Source: Tubiluchus corallicola (taxonomy: Eukaryota; Priapulida; Priapulimorpha; Priapulimorphida; Tubiluchidae). Taken from it: a stretch of DNA of 64,000 bases. The notes beneath the pieces were generated by a model. That model had not been told where the DNA came from. It searched no databases and worked only from the letters and a program-made list of their open reading frames with translations. A program made the position numbers and the translations under genes. The stretch covers positions 16,596 to 80,595 of the forward strand of contig JAQGDQ010000918.1 of the NCBI GenBank assembly GCA_030141605.1. The letters are read 5' to 3'. Positions 1 through 10,578 of the stretch are shown here, piece by piece. Positions within the stretch are counted from its first letter, which is position 1; every line of letters starts with the position of its first letter.

Positions 1-272
1 AATTTATGTACTTGACAGCTTAGGTTTCGCTTGGTGTTACTTTTGTTATAATTCTTCACTAGATTAAAGCTATTTATGAATTCTGTTGCCCCAGCTGTGG
101 CAATTCCTACATTGGTCATACTAAGAGAAACCCCCCACGTGCCTGTGTAGTTAACACTTCGTTACGTGTGAATAAATTATACAGTGCCATGTTTTGACAT
201 TTTTAAATAAAGAGATGCTGCATGAATTTTTTTACTAGAGGTTTACATCTGTCCTGTTCGACGTCAAAGAAT
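1..272. other. Unannotated left-edge sequence
   Basis: A+T-rich sequence in which I see no convincing exon, RNA gene or repeat. It ends at the 8-bp target duplication of the hAT-like MITE that follows. Confidence 0.4.
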
Positions 273-700
273 ATTACTAGTAGGGGTGAGCATTCTCTAC
301 CAGAAAGCGAATTCGAATCGAACCGAATTTGTGACTTTCGAATTCGAATCGAACCGAAGTTCAGTGTTTCGAATTCGAACCGAATTCGAATTGAGATTGA
401 AAGATTTTCGAACAAGTAAAACCATTTTCGAACCACCAGTAAAAATTAGTCTTACAAAGATCATGCATATCACTAGATTTTGTTCTGCAATAAAACTAGT
501 AATTTCTTTAAAATTGTGTGCAGAAATCACAGCCAAATTATACCAATTGCTTGATGTTTCAATCGTTTTGGTGATAAAGAACCTATGTGATTGAAGTGCT
601 GAATTATTCGAATCTATAGTTTTGGATTCGAATCGAGTTCGAACTAAAAAAACTCGTTCGAATCGAACTCGAACGTTGGATGCTCACCCCTAATTACTAG
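273..700. mobile_element. hAT-like MITE with perfect 8-bp target duplication
   Basis: The element spans 281-692 (412 bp). Its ends are 13-bp inverted repeats, TAGGGGTGAGCAT on the left and ATGCTCACCCCTA on the right, flanked by perfect direct repeats ATTACTAG at 273-280 and 693-700. The 8-bp duplication points to the hAT superfamily. The interior is rich in TTCGAATTCGAATCGAAC-type motifs and has no transposase, so it is non-autonomous. Degenerate relatives lie near 20.95-21.34 kb and 59.34-59.48 kb. Confidence 0.88.
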
Positions 701-1590
701 AGGTTAAACATTAGATAAATTTTACTGAATTTGTTTTTGATACTTCTGTTTGCTCTCCTGTTGTAACAAACTTTTACTTGATGATACTAGTAGGGAGGCT
801 ATTGGTAGGCCTATGAATTCTACTAAAATGATATGTTGTCTTCTTTATGCGTCATCGTAAACAAAATTTATGCCAAGATTTGTTGTACCATCAGAATTTA
901 AATACCACTAACAGCTAGAGTTCCTACATTTTATGTTTTCCATTGTGGTAGATGCTCTAAATGGACCTTGTGAAAGTTATGTTTGAAGTTGTAGATCACT
1001 AACTTTATAGAACAAGAATAAAACCCTATACTACATATTTGCACAAAACTGAAAGTGTTTATTAAACTACATACACACAAGTAGAATGACTGCTACACTG
1101 AACACTGAGAACAAGAGTGTCCTGCACTGATCACTGAGAGTTAGACAGAGAGTAACATGAGTAGCACGACTGCTGCACTGCACTGACAGTGTGAGTTAGA
1201 CAGTGACTAGAAAGTGAATCCAGTTAGTATATATAGGTATAGGTGATTATGCAAACTTGGCTTCACAAAAACCATTACTGTAAAATAGGGAGAGATCCAG
1301 TGAATATGCATTCACTGGACCGTACAATTATACTGGGGTGAGTTTAGCTAGTAAAATGTAAAAGGATTAGTTCATAGATGGCAGCACCTAAAAATATACA
1401 ATTACAATTTCCACAGACCTGTCAACAAAGGTGACTATATGGTCAAATTTACAGACTGTCAGTTTAAACAGTATTTTATTAGCAAGCAAATCTGCAACAT
1501 GCATACATCTGAACAGAGGAAGCAATAGAAAGTTAAAGGGATTGGCTAACAGGTTTAGATGAACCTAAATTAAAGCCTCTCCAACATTTA
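701..1590. other. Intergenic sequence, no gene seen
   Basis: No coding segment recognised. There is a short perfect hairpin at about 1296-1319 (arms TCCAGTGAAT / ATTCACTGGA, four-base loop), and the area around 1080-1210 is a loosely repetitive CACTGA/GAGTTAGACAG stretch. Confidence 0.4.
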
Positions 1591-3230
1591 TGCAGACTGT
1601 TCACTGTATTGTCATTACAACAACGTCAAAATTTTTTTCATAATTATTATAATATGATGACAAACAAACATGCAGACTGTTGATTATATTGTCACTACAA
1701 CAACGTGAAAATGTTTTTCATAATTATTAAAATATGTTGACTAACAAACACGCAGACTGCTGATTGTATTGTCACTACAACAACATCAAAATGTTTTTCA
1801 TAATTATTATAATATGATGACTAACAAACACGCAGACTGCTGATTGTATTGTCACTACAACAACGTCAAAATGTTTTTCATAATTATTATAATATGATGA
1901 CTAACAAACACGCAGACTGCTGATTGTATTGTCGCTACAACAACGTCAAAATGTTTTTCATAATTATTATAATATGATGACTAACAAACACGCAGACTGC
2001 TGATTGTATTGTCACTACAACAACATCAAAATGTTTTTCATAATTATTATAATATGATGACTAACAAACACGCAGACTGCTGATTGTATTGTCACTACAA
2101 CAACATCAAATTTTTTTTCATAATTATTGTAATATGATGACTAACAAACATGCAGACTGTTGATTATATTGTCACTACAACAACGTGAAAATGTTTTTCA
2201 TAATTATTATAATATGATGACTAACAAACACGCAGACTGCTGATTGTATTGTCGCTACAACAACGTCAAAATTTTTTTCATAATTATTATAATATGATGA
2301 CAAACAAACACGCAGACTGCTGATTGTATTGTCGCTACAACAACATCAAAATATTTTTCATAATTATTATAATATGATGACTAACAAACACGCAGACTGC
2401 TGATTGTATTGTCACTACAACAACATCAAATTTTTTTTCATAATTATTATAATATGATGACTAACAAACATGCAGACTGTTGATTATATTGTCACTACAA
2501 CAACGTCAAAATGTTTTTCATAATTATTATAATATGATGACTAACAAACATGCAGACTGTTGATTATATTGTCACTACAACAACGTGAAAATGTTTTTCA
2601 TAATTATTATAATATGATGACTAACAAACACGCAGACTGCTGATTGTATTGTCACTACAACAACATTAATTTTTTTTTCATAATTATTATAATATGATGA
2701 CTAACAAACATGCAGACTGTTGATTATATTGTCACTACAACAACGTGAAAATGTTTTCCATAATTATTATAATATGATGACTAACAAACACGCAGACTGC
2801 TGATTGTATTGTCGCTACAACAACGTCAAAAATTTTTTCATAATTATTATAATATGATGACTAACAAACACGCAGACTGCTGATTGTATTGTCGCTACAA
2901 CAACATCAAAATGTTTTTCATAATTATTATAATATGATGACTAACAAACACGCAGACTGCTGATTGTATTGTCACTACAACAACATCAAATTTTTTTTCA
3001 TAATTATTATAATATGATGACTAACAAACATGCAGACTGTTGATTATATTGTCACTACAACAACGTGAAAATGTTTTTCATAATTATTATAATATGATGA
3101 CTAACAACGCAGACTACTGATTGTATTGTCTCTACAACAACGTGAAAATGTTTTTCATAATTATTATAATATGATGACTAACAAACATGCAGACTGCTGA
3201 TTGTATTGTCACTGCAACAACATCCAAATG
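1591..3230. repeat. 80-bp minisatellite, about 20 copies, with higher-order structure
   Basis: Tandem units of 80 bp; for example TGATTGTATT recurs at 1761, 1841, 1921 and 2001. Two linked variants are visible: type A (CGCAGACTGCTGATTGTATT) and type B (TGCAGACTGTTGATTATATT), differing together at three sites. The units around 2231-2550 and 2791-3110 follow the same A-A-A-B order with matching secondary variants, which is a 320-bp higher-order unit. One unit near 3107 has a 4-bp deletion. Confidence 0.95.
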
Positions 3231-3447
3231 TTAGCAATAGCAATAATTATAATTATTTATTTTACTGCAATCTTCAATCCCCACACGAAATCCACTAAAA
3301 ACTAAGCCAAAATAATTAAGTGATATAAAATATAAAATTAAAGTATACACTAAAAGCTAACTAAAAAGTATTGAAATGGTACAGACATTAAAATTTACAT
3401 AAGTATGTATGCATATTGCATAATGGTCTGATATACATGATATAAAT

Positions 3448-3502
<55 letters not shown>

Positions 3503-3583
3503 GGGGGGAAAGAGGAGAAAGAGAGAGAGAAAGAAAGAGGAGAGAGTGAGAGTGTGTGTGGCAGAAAGAAAGAGAGAGTGAGT

Positions 3584-3616
<33 letters not shown>
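3448..3616. repeat. (TA)n and (AG)n microsatellites
   Basis: A TA tract at about 3449-3478 passes into interrupted AG/GAGA repeats to about 3616. The short open frame through it is low-complexity and not a gene. Confidence 0.9.
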
Positions 3617-3617
<1 letters not shown>

Positions 3618-4088
3618 TTAAATCATTCAGTTAACTCAGATCTTGTTAAATTGTTTTTTTAGTGTGTTGACACTGATCGTTGAAAATAACAGTTTAAAAA
3701 CAATGCTTCTAATTATTTTGTAAAACGTAGAATCCATAATAAATGACAATATTTTATTTCTCAATTATTACAGGAAAATAAATAATAACACACATTTGGC
3801 CTATATTGGCCTAACACAGACACACCCCAAACCAAACAATTTATTTGTTAATTGTCACACGAAAGTAAAAAATAAAAAAACCCAACACATTTGGCCCAAT
3901 AGCCAGGCCTATTACACTCACATACTAAACTAAACCATTTATTTGTTTGTTTGCTTTGTTTGCTTGCTTGTTTCACATGTTCGTTTGTTTGTTTTTGCTT
4001 GCTTACTTGGTTGGTTGGTTGACTGGTTGATTGGCTGGCTATCCTGCTGGCCTGGTGATGATAACGCTATATTTAAGGTATACAAGTG
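3617..4088. other. Downstream flank of the pentraxin-domain gene
   Basis: A+T-rich sequence with TTTG/CTTG simple repeats at about 3940-4020. It lies 3' of the minus-strand pentraxin gene and may hold its 3' UTR. TTTATT (AATAAA on the minus strand) occurs near 3840 and 3938, but I cannot tell which, if any, is used. Confidence 0.3.
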
Positions 4089-4414
4089 TTAAAGGTAGTT
4101 AAGTTATTGGTCTGCAATGGTACAGGATAGTGAATCAGTTTCCTTCATAACTTCCCCATGCATTGTCCCACTGTTAACATCTGCCCAAGAGAACATGTGG
4201 CCACCAATAGTATAACAGTACTCATATAATCTACTGGTGTCCCCAGCTGTGTTAAAGGTAGTTAAATTATTGGTCTGCAATGGTACAGTTTAGTGAATCA
4301 GTTTCCTTCATAACTTCCCCATGCATTGTCCCACTGTTAACATCTGCCCAAGAGAACACGTTGCCACCAATAGTATAACAGTACTCATATAATCTACTGA
4401 TGTCTTCAGGTGTC
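4089..4414. repeat. 163-bp tandem duplication across the 3' end of a coding exon
   Basis: TTAAAGGTAGTTAA begins at 4089 and again at 4252, and the sequences stay nearly identical for 163 bp. The right copy (4252-4414) contains the last ~49 codons and stop of the minus-strand pentraxin gene. The left copy (4089-4251) lies downstream of that stop and still reads as the same C-terminal residues with a few substitutions, so it is a recent partial exon duplication now in 3' flank. Confidence 0.88.
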
Positions 4415-4690
4415 ATCATGTAGTCATAGAAGTTCACACCAGTCAGTGAGCCCACATACGATTCGTCTTCATCAAAGTCTTGATCGGGGAAGGTATCCGG
4501 ATCTTGTCCTATTATAACGATTCCGTCTGCCTGAAGGACGTATCCTTCTGCCAGGAAATCTAAATCGCCAGCAGTCTCAGTACCATCTATGTACACGTGA
4601 AAGGAACCATTGGTGCTGGACCACGTTATGCAAATCTGGTGCCAAGAGCCATCGTAGAACGGCATGTCCCCGTCATCAAAATAAAAAGTG
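4267..4690 (-). CDS. Pentraxin gene terminal exon
   Basis: The acceptor ...CTATAG lies just above 4690. The first base completes a codon begun in the previous exon, and 141 codons including TAA follow. It carries the core WHQICITW, the GQDPD segment, the YVGSL strand and the C-terminal GNVFSWADV block. The last ~49 codons are part of a 163-bp tandem duplication. Confidence 0.87.
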
Positions 4691-5986
4691 CTATAGTTAC
4701 TGAAATTAAAAATTACGGAGACCTTCGTAATAAGCCTAAAATTAATTTTAATAAAACATTGTTTGACTTCTCACGATTGATTTGTGACGGAACAACTAAA
4801 GCCGAAATGTGCTAAAAATGTCTGCATAGAAGGCAATTAAAAATCATTGAATTTGAAAAGGAAATGGTCATAAAAATGGTTAAGATTTAGTGTAGAGTCA
4901 TACAAACAATACCAGATGATATACATTAATTTAGATTCTACAATGGAGTTTCGTAACTTCGAATTTCAAATTGTTTTCTCAATTTGCTAATATTGTCAGA
5001 GGAAAATGCGGCGTTTCATAAGTGACTCACTAATTTCATCTCCAAATATATTTCTGTATTGTCTCTTACCTACTCACTTGTACCATCAGTTTGTCCGACT
5101 CTTCCCCATAAAGTTTCACATAGATGGAATTCGGGTCGTCTACTGTACCATAAGAAAATGGCGTCAGCTGATAATAGCCGCTTGAATAGCTGGGTGGTTT
5201 TATCCACATGCAAACTGTGAATTCGGTGATTTGCGAAACGGCAGATGTTGATTTGATGAAGTAGTTTGTGGTACTCTGATTGGGGAAATAAAGTTCAAAA
5301 CATCCATCTGTAAGGTAATAAAAACAACTAAATAGAATTATAGATCATGCTAATTATGACAGCACTGTGCATTTCCAAATAGACTCGAGTGTCTAGACAA
5401 AGTTTAAAGTACAAGAAAACAAACTTCATAGATAAAGCTTAAAAATTCGTCTTTATATTTCACATCTTACATGCTGTCTTATTGTATACAGGACTTGCGC
5501 TAGCAGTAACGCTGTATAAAACTTTGTAAATTTAAACTTCCGCAATATTAGCTAGGTGCTACCATCTTGACGGTACGAATCAGGATGGCACGAATACTTT
5601 AAATTATTCAGAACTTTCTTTTCCAATTACATAAGTATTTCAAAGGGTAGCCCTAATTGTAAATGCTAAGTAGAAAGATTTTTGGGATATGCTTTGAAAT
5701 TTGCTTTTCTCCCCCTTTAGCTCTGACCACAATGACCACACAGAGCCTGGTCGCAGAGAGGCCTTGAAGAAGAAACTTCGGTCTTGTCTGAAAAAATCAT
5801 GCACTCAAGAGTGGTGAAGTGGTTAACCTCGTTGATTTACAGCGATTTATTTGCCACAGCATGGTGGGAGAAAGTGACGAAATGATGCAAAGTCCACAGT
5901 ACATAAATGTTTGCTCGGAATCCTGACGCTGTTGACTCTTTTAGCTCCACGTCAGTTTGCAAAGCCCTGGTTGCCTAAGTATCCTG

Positions 5987-6085
<99 letters not shown>

Positions 6086-6489
6086 ACGTGTGTGTGTGTG
6101 TGTGTGTGTGTGCGCACGCGTGCGCGTGCGTGTGCGTGTGCGTGTGCGTGTGCGTGTGCGTGTGCGCGTGTGTGTGTATGTGCTTGATCCATGAACAAAA
6201 TTATCTTTCATTGGCAGATATTATGGCTGTTTGTCAAGCTGTATGGTACGCACTTTACATAGTTAGCATATTTTCTGTACTTTTTAAATTTTAGTTTTTA
6301 TAATTATAACCCTTTTCTAACAATAACATACCTTCAGCATGATCGGAGTTTTCCTTGTTCAGGTCGAGAATTCTCTGGAAAAAACATGTCATTCATTGTC
6401 AGTCATTAATGATTGCTGAGTGCATTTGTGTACAGGGCATTGTCTTGTCCATTGAAAAGTACCGATATATATAATACATAGGCCTAATA

Positions 6490-6530
<41 letters not shown>

Positions 6531-6568
6531 ATGTGTGTGTGTGTGCATGTGCATGTGTGCATGTGTGT

Positions 6569-6606
<38 letters not shown>

Positions 6607-7025
6607 ATGTGTGCGCGTGTGCGTGTGTGTGCGTGTGTGCGTATGTGTCATGAAACACTAAAATTAAAATGTCCACAATTAGTAAACAATTATGCATCCT
6701 GATAATTGATGTAATGTGAAGCCCTGGCATAGAATCAACTGAGTTTAATAAGCTGTAGTCGAGAGCCGATCCCTGTGTTATTTTGACCTTTAAACAACTG
6801 TTTCTTGAAACATCAAAATTGAAACAAATCCACAATTAGTAGACAAATACGCCTACCTGATAATTGATGTAGTGTGAAGTGCCTGGTTCACCATCAGCTG
6901 TATTCAACAAGCAATAATCGAAAGCTGTACTTGTTTGACAGTAATCTTGCTGTTCAGTAGTCCATACATTGATGCTGTTACATTGAGGATCAACTTGTCT
7001 AGTACAATTCATGGCACACTCTATC
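4267..7025 (-). CDS. PAN/apple-like plus pentraxin-domain protein, 3' four exons (5' end not found)
   Basis: Four exons join in phase on the minus strand: 7025-6857, 6374-6332, 5307-5070 and 4690-4267, encoding the last 290 residues. The first supplies a cysteine-rich PAN/apple-like segment (ECAMNC and DYCLLN motifs). The other three build a pentraxin/LamG sandwich: an N-terminal half with FTVCMWIK, a core WHQICITWSS, then GQDPD, a Y/FVGSL strand, and the family-typical end GNVFSWADV. The classical pentraxin signature HxCxS/TWxS is altered, with Gln at the His position. Acidic residues after GQDPD fit the calcium-binding strands of pentraxins. Such proteins are usually extracellular, so secretion or a membrane-bound ectodomain is inferred. 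The upstream exon needed to complete the first codon was not identified. A longer modular receptor is the main alternative. Confidence 0.83.
5070..5307 (-). CDS. Pentraxin gene exon, N-terminal half of the pentraxin domain
   Basis: Acceptor TTACAG, donor AG|GTAAGA. It begins after phase 1 and ends in phase 2. It encodes FELYFPNQSTTNYF and ITEFTVCMWIKPP, typical of the first strands of pentraxin domains. Confidence 0.87.
5390..5730. repeat. Degenerate copy of a dispersed repeat (AAAG-ACAAG family)
   Basis: The stretch with TACAGGACTTGCGCTAG, GTAACGCTGTATAAAA and TTCTTTTCCAATTACATAAG matches, with decay, the repeat copies at 36.27-36.85 kb and 56.06-56.72 kb. A further partial match lies at about 44.11-44.24 kb. 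It sits in the intron of the pentraxin gene. Confidence 0.55.
5989..6180. repeat. (TG)n / (GCGTGT)n microsatellite
   Basis: A long pure TG tract (about 5989-6082), then TG and GCGTGT repeats to about 6180. Open frames on both strands through it are Cys-Val or His-Thr polymers and are artefacts. Confidence 0.97.
6332..6374 (-). CDS. Pentraxin gene 43-bp linker exon
   Basis: A small exon between acceptor TTTTTTCCAG and donor G|GTATGT. It encodes RILDLNKENSDHAE and joins the PAN-like exon in phase 0 to the pentraxin half in phase 1, forming an Asp codon across the junction. The phase match on both sides is the main support. Confidence 0.8.
6491..6650. repeat. (TG)n microsatellite
   Basis: TG dinucleotides interrupted by CATG and GCGTG variants. 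It lies in the intron downstream of the PAN-like exon. Confidence 0.95.
6671..6828 (-). pseudogene. Decayed duplicate of the PAN-like exon 3' end and donor
   Basis: The sequence repeats, about 157 bp away, the 3' part of the real exon at 6857-7025 plus the start of its intron. On the minus strand it reads DYSLLNSVDSMPG where the real exon has DYCLLNTADGEPG: the cysteine is lost. The copied donor CAG|GT has become CAG|GA. It is a tandem partial exon duplicate that can no longer splice normally. Confidence 0.75.
6857..7025 (-). CDS. PAN/apple-like cysteine-rich exon
   Basis: Acceptor ...CCATAG above 7025, donor CAG|GTAGGC below 6857. The first base completes a codon of an unseen upstream exon; 56 codons follow. 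RIECAMNC, a spaced Cys, and DYCLLN followed by GTSHYINYQ resemble the helix and disulphide pattern of PAN/apple modules. The acceptor's pyrimidine tract is weak, so the exon start is the least certain boundary. Confidence 0.7.
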
Positions 7026-7129
7026 CTATGGACAATCGTGGAATGAAATTTTAGTGTACATGTTTCTGTATGTGCGTGGTGTTGGCACAACCAGCAGAGA
7101 CCGTGATAATGGCAATGGTACAACAAAAA

Positions 7130-7345
7130 CGATGAGCAATTGCAAGAAAACAACAGCAACAGCAACAATAATTACAAAAACAACACCAACAGCAACAGCG
7201 AGTGCAACCGGAACCGCAACTGCAGCTAACAGCAACAGTAACGGCGGCAGCCATAGCCACGACCACGACCACAGCAACAGCAGCAGCAGCACTACAAGCA
7301 GAAGCCGAAACATCAGTTGCAGCTATGCCAACACTAGCACCAACA
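7130..7345. repeat. CAA/CAG-rich low-complexity tract
   Basis: Imperfect CAA, CAG, CCA and GCA triplets. Several frames stay open, giving Thr/Asn/Ser or Val/Cys polymers. On the minus strand the tract is preceded at 7371 by a stretch that looks like a signal peptide (MRLMILVLVVGASVGIAA), but no good donor of the required phase was found after it. Confidence 0.7.
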
Positions 7346-7627
7346 ACAAGAACTAGTATCATTAATCTCATCTGTCATATCCCATATCGCCTGCCCTCAA
7401 CTAATTTTCGCCATTTTTTTCTTGCAAGTTTTACTTCCTGTTTCACCACCCATATATAAAGTTATATCGTATTTCTTAATGATTTTTAATACTGTGACTG
7501 TCTTCACGTGAGAGGCTTTTATTTAGGTATTATAGACCTGTTAGCCAGTCACCTAGTAACGTTATAAAGCTTTCAGCTGGTCACATTGTTTAAATTTTCT
7601 GTGTTTCAATGTGTGGCTATAATTCTC

Positions 7628-8022
7628 TTAACCATACGTTTGTGAATTACGCTATAGCCGTACGTTTGTGAATTACGTTATAGCCATACGTTTGTGAATT
7701 ATGTTATAGCCATACGTTTGTGAATTATGTTATAGCCATACGTTTATGAATTATGTTATAGCCATACGTTTGTGAATTATGTTATAGCCATACGTTTGTG
7801 AATTATGTTATAGCCATACGTTTATGAATTATGTTATAGCCGTACGTTTGTGAATTACGTTATAGCCATACGTTTGTGAATTATGTTATAGCCATACGTT
7901 TGTGAATTATGTTATAGCTATACGTTTGTGAATTATGTTATAGCCATACGTTTATGAATTATGTTATAGCCATACGTTTTGTGAATTATGTTACAGCCAT
8001 ACATTTGTGAATTATGTTAATT
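7628..8022. repeat. 26-bp minisatellite, about 15 copies
   Basis: Tandem unit of about 26 bp built on TAGCCATACGTTTGTGAATT, with C/T and G/A variants (CGTACG, TTATGAATT). No coding role seen. Confidence 0.95.
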
Positions 8023-8426
8023 ATTATTACAATCCACATCATCATTCCCATCGTAATTACTCCTCTATCTCCCACCTGGCATCTTCTTCTTCTTCTTCGA
8101 CTTTTCCTTTGATACCTAGTCATTTGTTTATTATTTCCTTTATTTGTGCTCATATTTTGTTGCCTATTATTTTGGTGTTCCCTGTTATTTTTGCTGGTAT
8201 TGATGTCATTTTTCTGTACAATATGCCTTATGCTGCTTATGACTGTTTCTGCTGTGAAAAATTGTAAGAGGAACTTGCTGATAGACAGATTTTCAAAAAC
8301 GTGGGACACCACCTTGGATAATCTGAACAAAAGTCACAATACCGTTCTTTCAGAAAGTTTGTGCCATGGCGCCACCTATCGCAGACGCGAGCATTTAATT
8401 TACAGTTTATTATTAATTTTAATTTG

Positions 8427-8531
8427 TAGTTTCAAATTTTGATTTTTCATTACCACTAAGTCAGTGGTGACATCTGTTAGTTTCAAATTTTGATTTTTCA
8501 TTACCACTAAGTCAATGGTGACATCTGTTAG
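8427..8531. repeat. Two-copy 51-bp tandem repeat
   Basis: AGTTTCAAATTTTGATTTTT through GGTGACATCTGTT is present twice head to tail with one difference. Confidence 0.85.
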
Positions 8532-8893
8532 CACACTTTGAAGTTTTCAGTATATCTATTTTATTAAGTACTTGCTACTGTAATATGTTTGTATGTAACT
8601 GGGTTACTTGGCTTCTCTGTGAGTAATTGTTTACACTTTGGTTGTAAGATTAGAAGGCAAGCAATGGGCTTAAACACTTGTGTGGTCAAAACAACATTCA
8701 GACTCAGATGCCAGGATATTTTGGCTGGTGTATTTACTTGAACTTTTCTTTACTACTGTTGATTATTTTGATTTCATCTGTTTAACATGAACATCGCAAC
8801 TTCAAAAACAGTCTTATATGCCAATGTCGGTTGTTATCTCTCTCCAAAACACCCCAGCGACAACTTTAGCGTCACGACACCACCACCTGTGCA

Positions 8894-9136
8894 GTGTACA
8901 ACCCTCTATACCAGCGCCACTCACCTGCTTTGCACGGCAAAACTCGGTGTGAATCCTGCTTTGATCTTGACGTCGTTGCCGTACTTGATGAACGTAGATG
9001 CAAAATTTGCTTCCAACGAAACAAAGGGAAGAAGTGCAAACGCTGCAAAGCATTTGGCTGTACAGATTACACGCATTCTCGTCTGCAAATATTGAGTTCT
9101 ATAGTTAAAATGTATCTAATCATGATTGTTTTATAA
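8894..9136 (+). pseudogene. Possible transposase-derived cysteine-rich fragment
   Basis: The open frame contains TRCESCFD, then RRCKICFQRNKGKKCKRCKA, a repeated C-x2-C spacing followed by C and H residues. This resembles the cysteine-rich tail of piggyBac-type transposases, and TTAA-flanked MITEs of that type are common in the window. There is no start context, no upstream transposase core and no splice evidence, so this is a weak call. It could equally be an unrelated zinc-binding fragment. Confidence 0.25.
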
Positions 9137-9247
9137 GAGTAAAGGAAAGCTGTGTTAAATAATGATTTTGATTAAATTGGTAATTAAATTATTAGATGCT
9201 TGACGATGCAAGATTAAACTATCGTCTTGGCTAGAAGCCTAGTTAGG

Positions 9248-9527
9248 TGTGGCATCACGTGACCAGCCGATCTTCAACCGGCTGACTCAGAAGTAGAGAT
9301 TGATGATGTAATCTTTATGCGCAGAAGCTCACGGCGCATTAGTTAGTTAGACAAAAGTGTTTTGTGGCCCGCACGTCGGGGAGATGAGTAACTTACTTGA
9401 AGACGGAGGGCTGGCATTACTATCCTCTAATATTTACCGTGTGTGGTTGTTGTTTAATAAATATGTAGTTTATTAAATAAAGTCTTGATAGTTTGCCGTG
9501 CCCATCGTGGCTATCTCACACGCCACA
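9248..9527 (+). mobile_element. Candidate solo LTR
   Basis: About 280 bp starting TGTGGC and ending GCCACA, giving the TG...CA inverted termini of LTRs. Two AATAAA signals lie near the 3' end. No matching second LTR, primer-binding site or internal genes are in the window, and I see no target duplication. Confidence 0.42.
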
Positions 9528-9891
9528 CAATGAACTGTAATCAGCAAGCAGCTTTAACCACAAGAATAAATAAATATTAACCAAATTATTTTACTATAAG
9601 CTCTTATTCTGACTTCAGTCAATATAAATAATTATAATAATATTTACTTCTTTTTTGTTTTAAAATATGAAGTTTTTACATCTGAAGTATCTATATGTTC
9701 TATATGTGTACATGCATTAAAAATTTTGTGTGTTCCAAAGTTTTCGCAAATTGTGAAATTGTTGATGAAGATCACGAATACCTGGCGTCATATTTGGGCA
9801 GGTTTGGTGCATGGTCAGGCAGGTTTACGACAGTTTGGAGAGATATTGGCGAGCTTTGCAATTCTCGCGACTACCTCTTTTCTTTTGTCCT

Positions 9892-10344
9892 TTAACCCTT
9901 TTAGTCCCAAATTATTTTTTTAATGAGAAAATTTTTTTGGCTTGGTACTTTTCTTCAGTATGTCCATCTTGTTTACACATAATAATTATTTTTTTCTACC
10001 TGTGCCCGCGTGCTAAATATAGCCTGTATCCCACGGGATACATTGGGATTCAATGCTTGCTAAACATGATAAAAAGCAAATGCTGATAAGTTTTTAAAGT
10101 ATTTAAGACATTTAGTATGTGTGCTATGCTGATCAGTACAAAGTCGTCTCTAAAGTACTGTACCTTACACAGATGTAAGGTTTTTTAGTTTGCCATTCTA
10201 TCACTATTTTTAGTCTATTGTTATTGGCTTAAATCAAAATAACTATTAGCAGATCAAATAACTCTCAGTTTTAAAATTTTATTAATTTTAAAGGCAGAGA
10301 AAATTCTCGTATCCCATGGGATACAACGGGTATGAAAGGGTTAA
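9892..10344. mobile_element. TTAA-flanked MITE (piggyBac-like), copy 1
   Basis: The element spans 9896-10340 (445 bp) between TTAA at 9892-9895 and 10341-10344. It starts CCCTTTTAGTCCC and ends ATGAAAGGG, an inverted repeat over the terminal bases. TTAA duplication with CCC termini is the piggyBac signature. It carries the palindrome GTATCCCACGGGATAC near the left end and GTATCCCATGGGATAC near the right end. The same family recurs at 62.10-62.56 kb. Confidence 0.88.
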
Positions 10345-10578
10345 AGGGAATTCCAGATACCGAAATCTAGAGGATTAAGTCTCTTTTTTTCGCAACAAGT
10401 CTTTGCCAATGCTTTATGTTCTGTGGTGAAGAACATGGCGTAAACTGTTTGATGTCTTTATCGTTTTGCTGTATTGAGTGCTTTATACATGAAGGTGGCG
10501 CTTTTTTCAGTTGATCATCATAGTTGACATTGTTCCACCATTTAATGTTTTCATACGTAAAAGTTTTCTAGTCATAAT

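Noticed and set aside
5911-6702. Cys-Val and His-Thr open frames
   Set aside because: Translation of TG/CA dinucleotide tracts.
7310-7371. Possible signal-peptide exon for the pentraxin gene (minus strand)
   Set aside because: The first 18 residues look like a signal peptide, but the frame runs into a low-complexity tract and no good donor of the needed phase exists.
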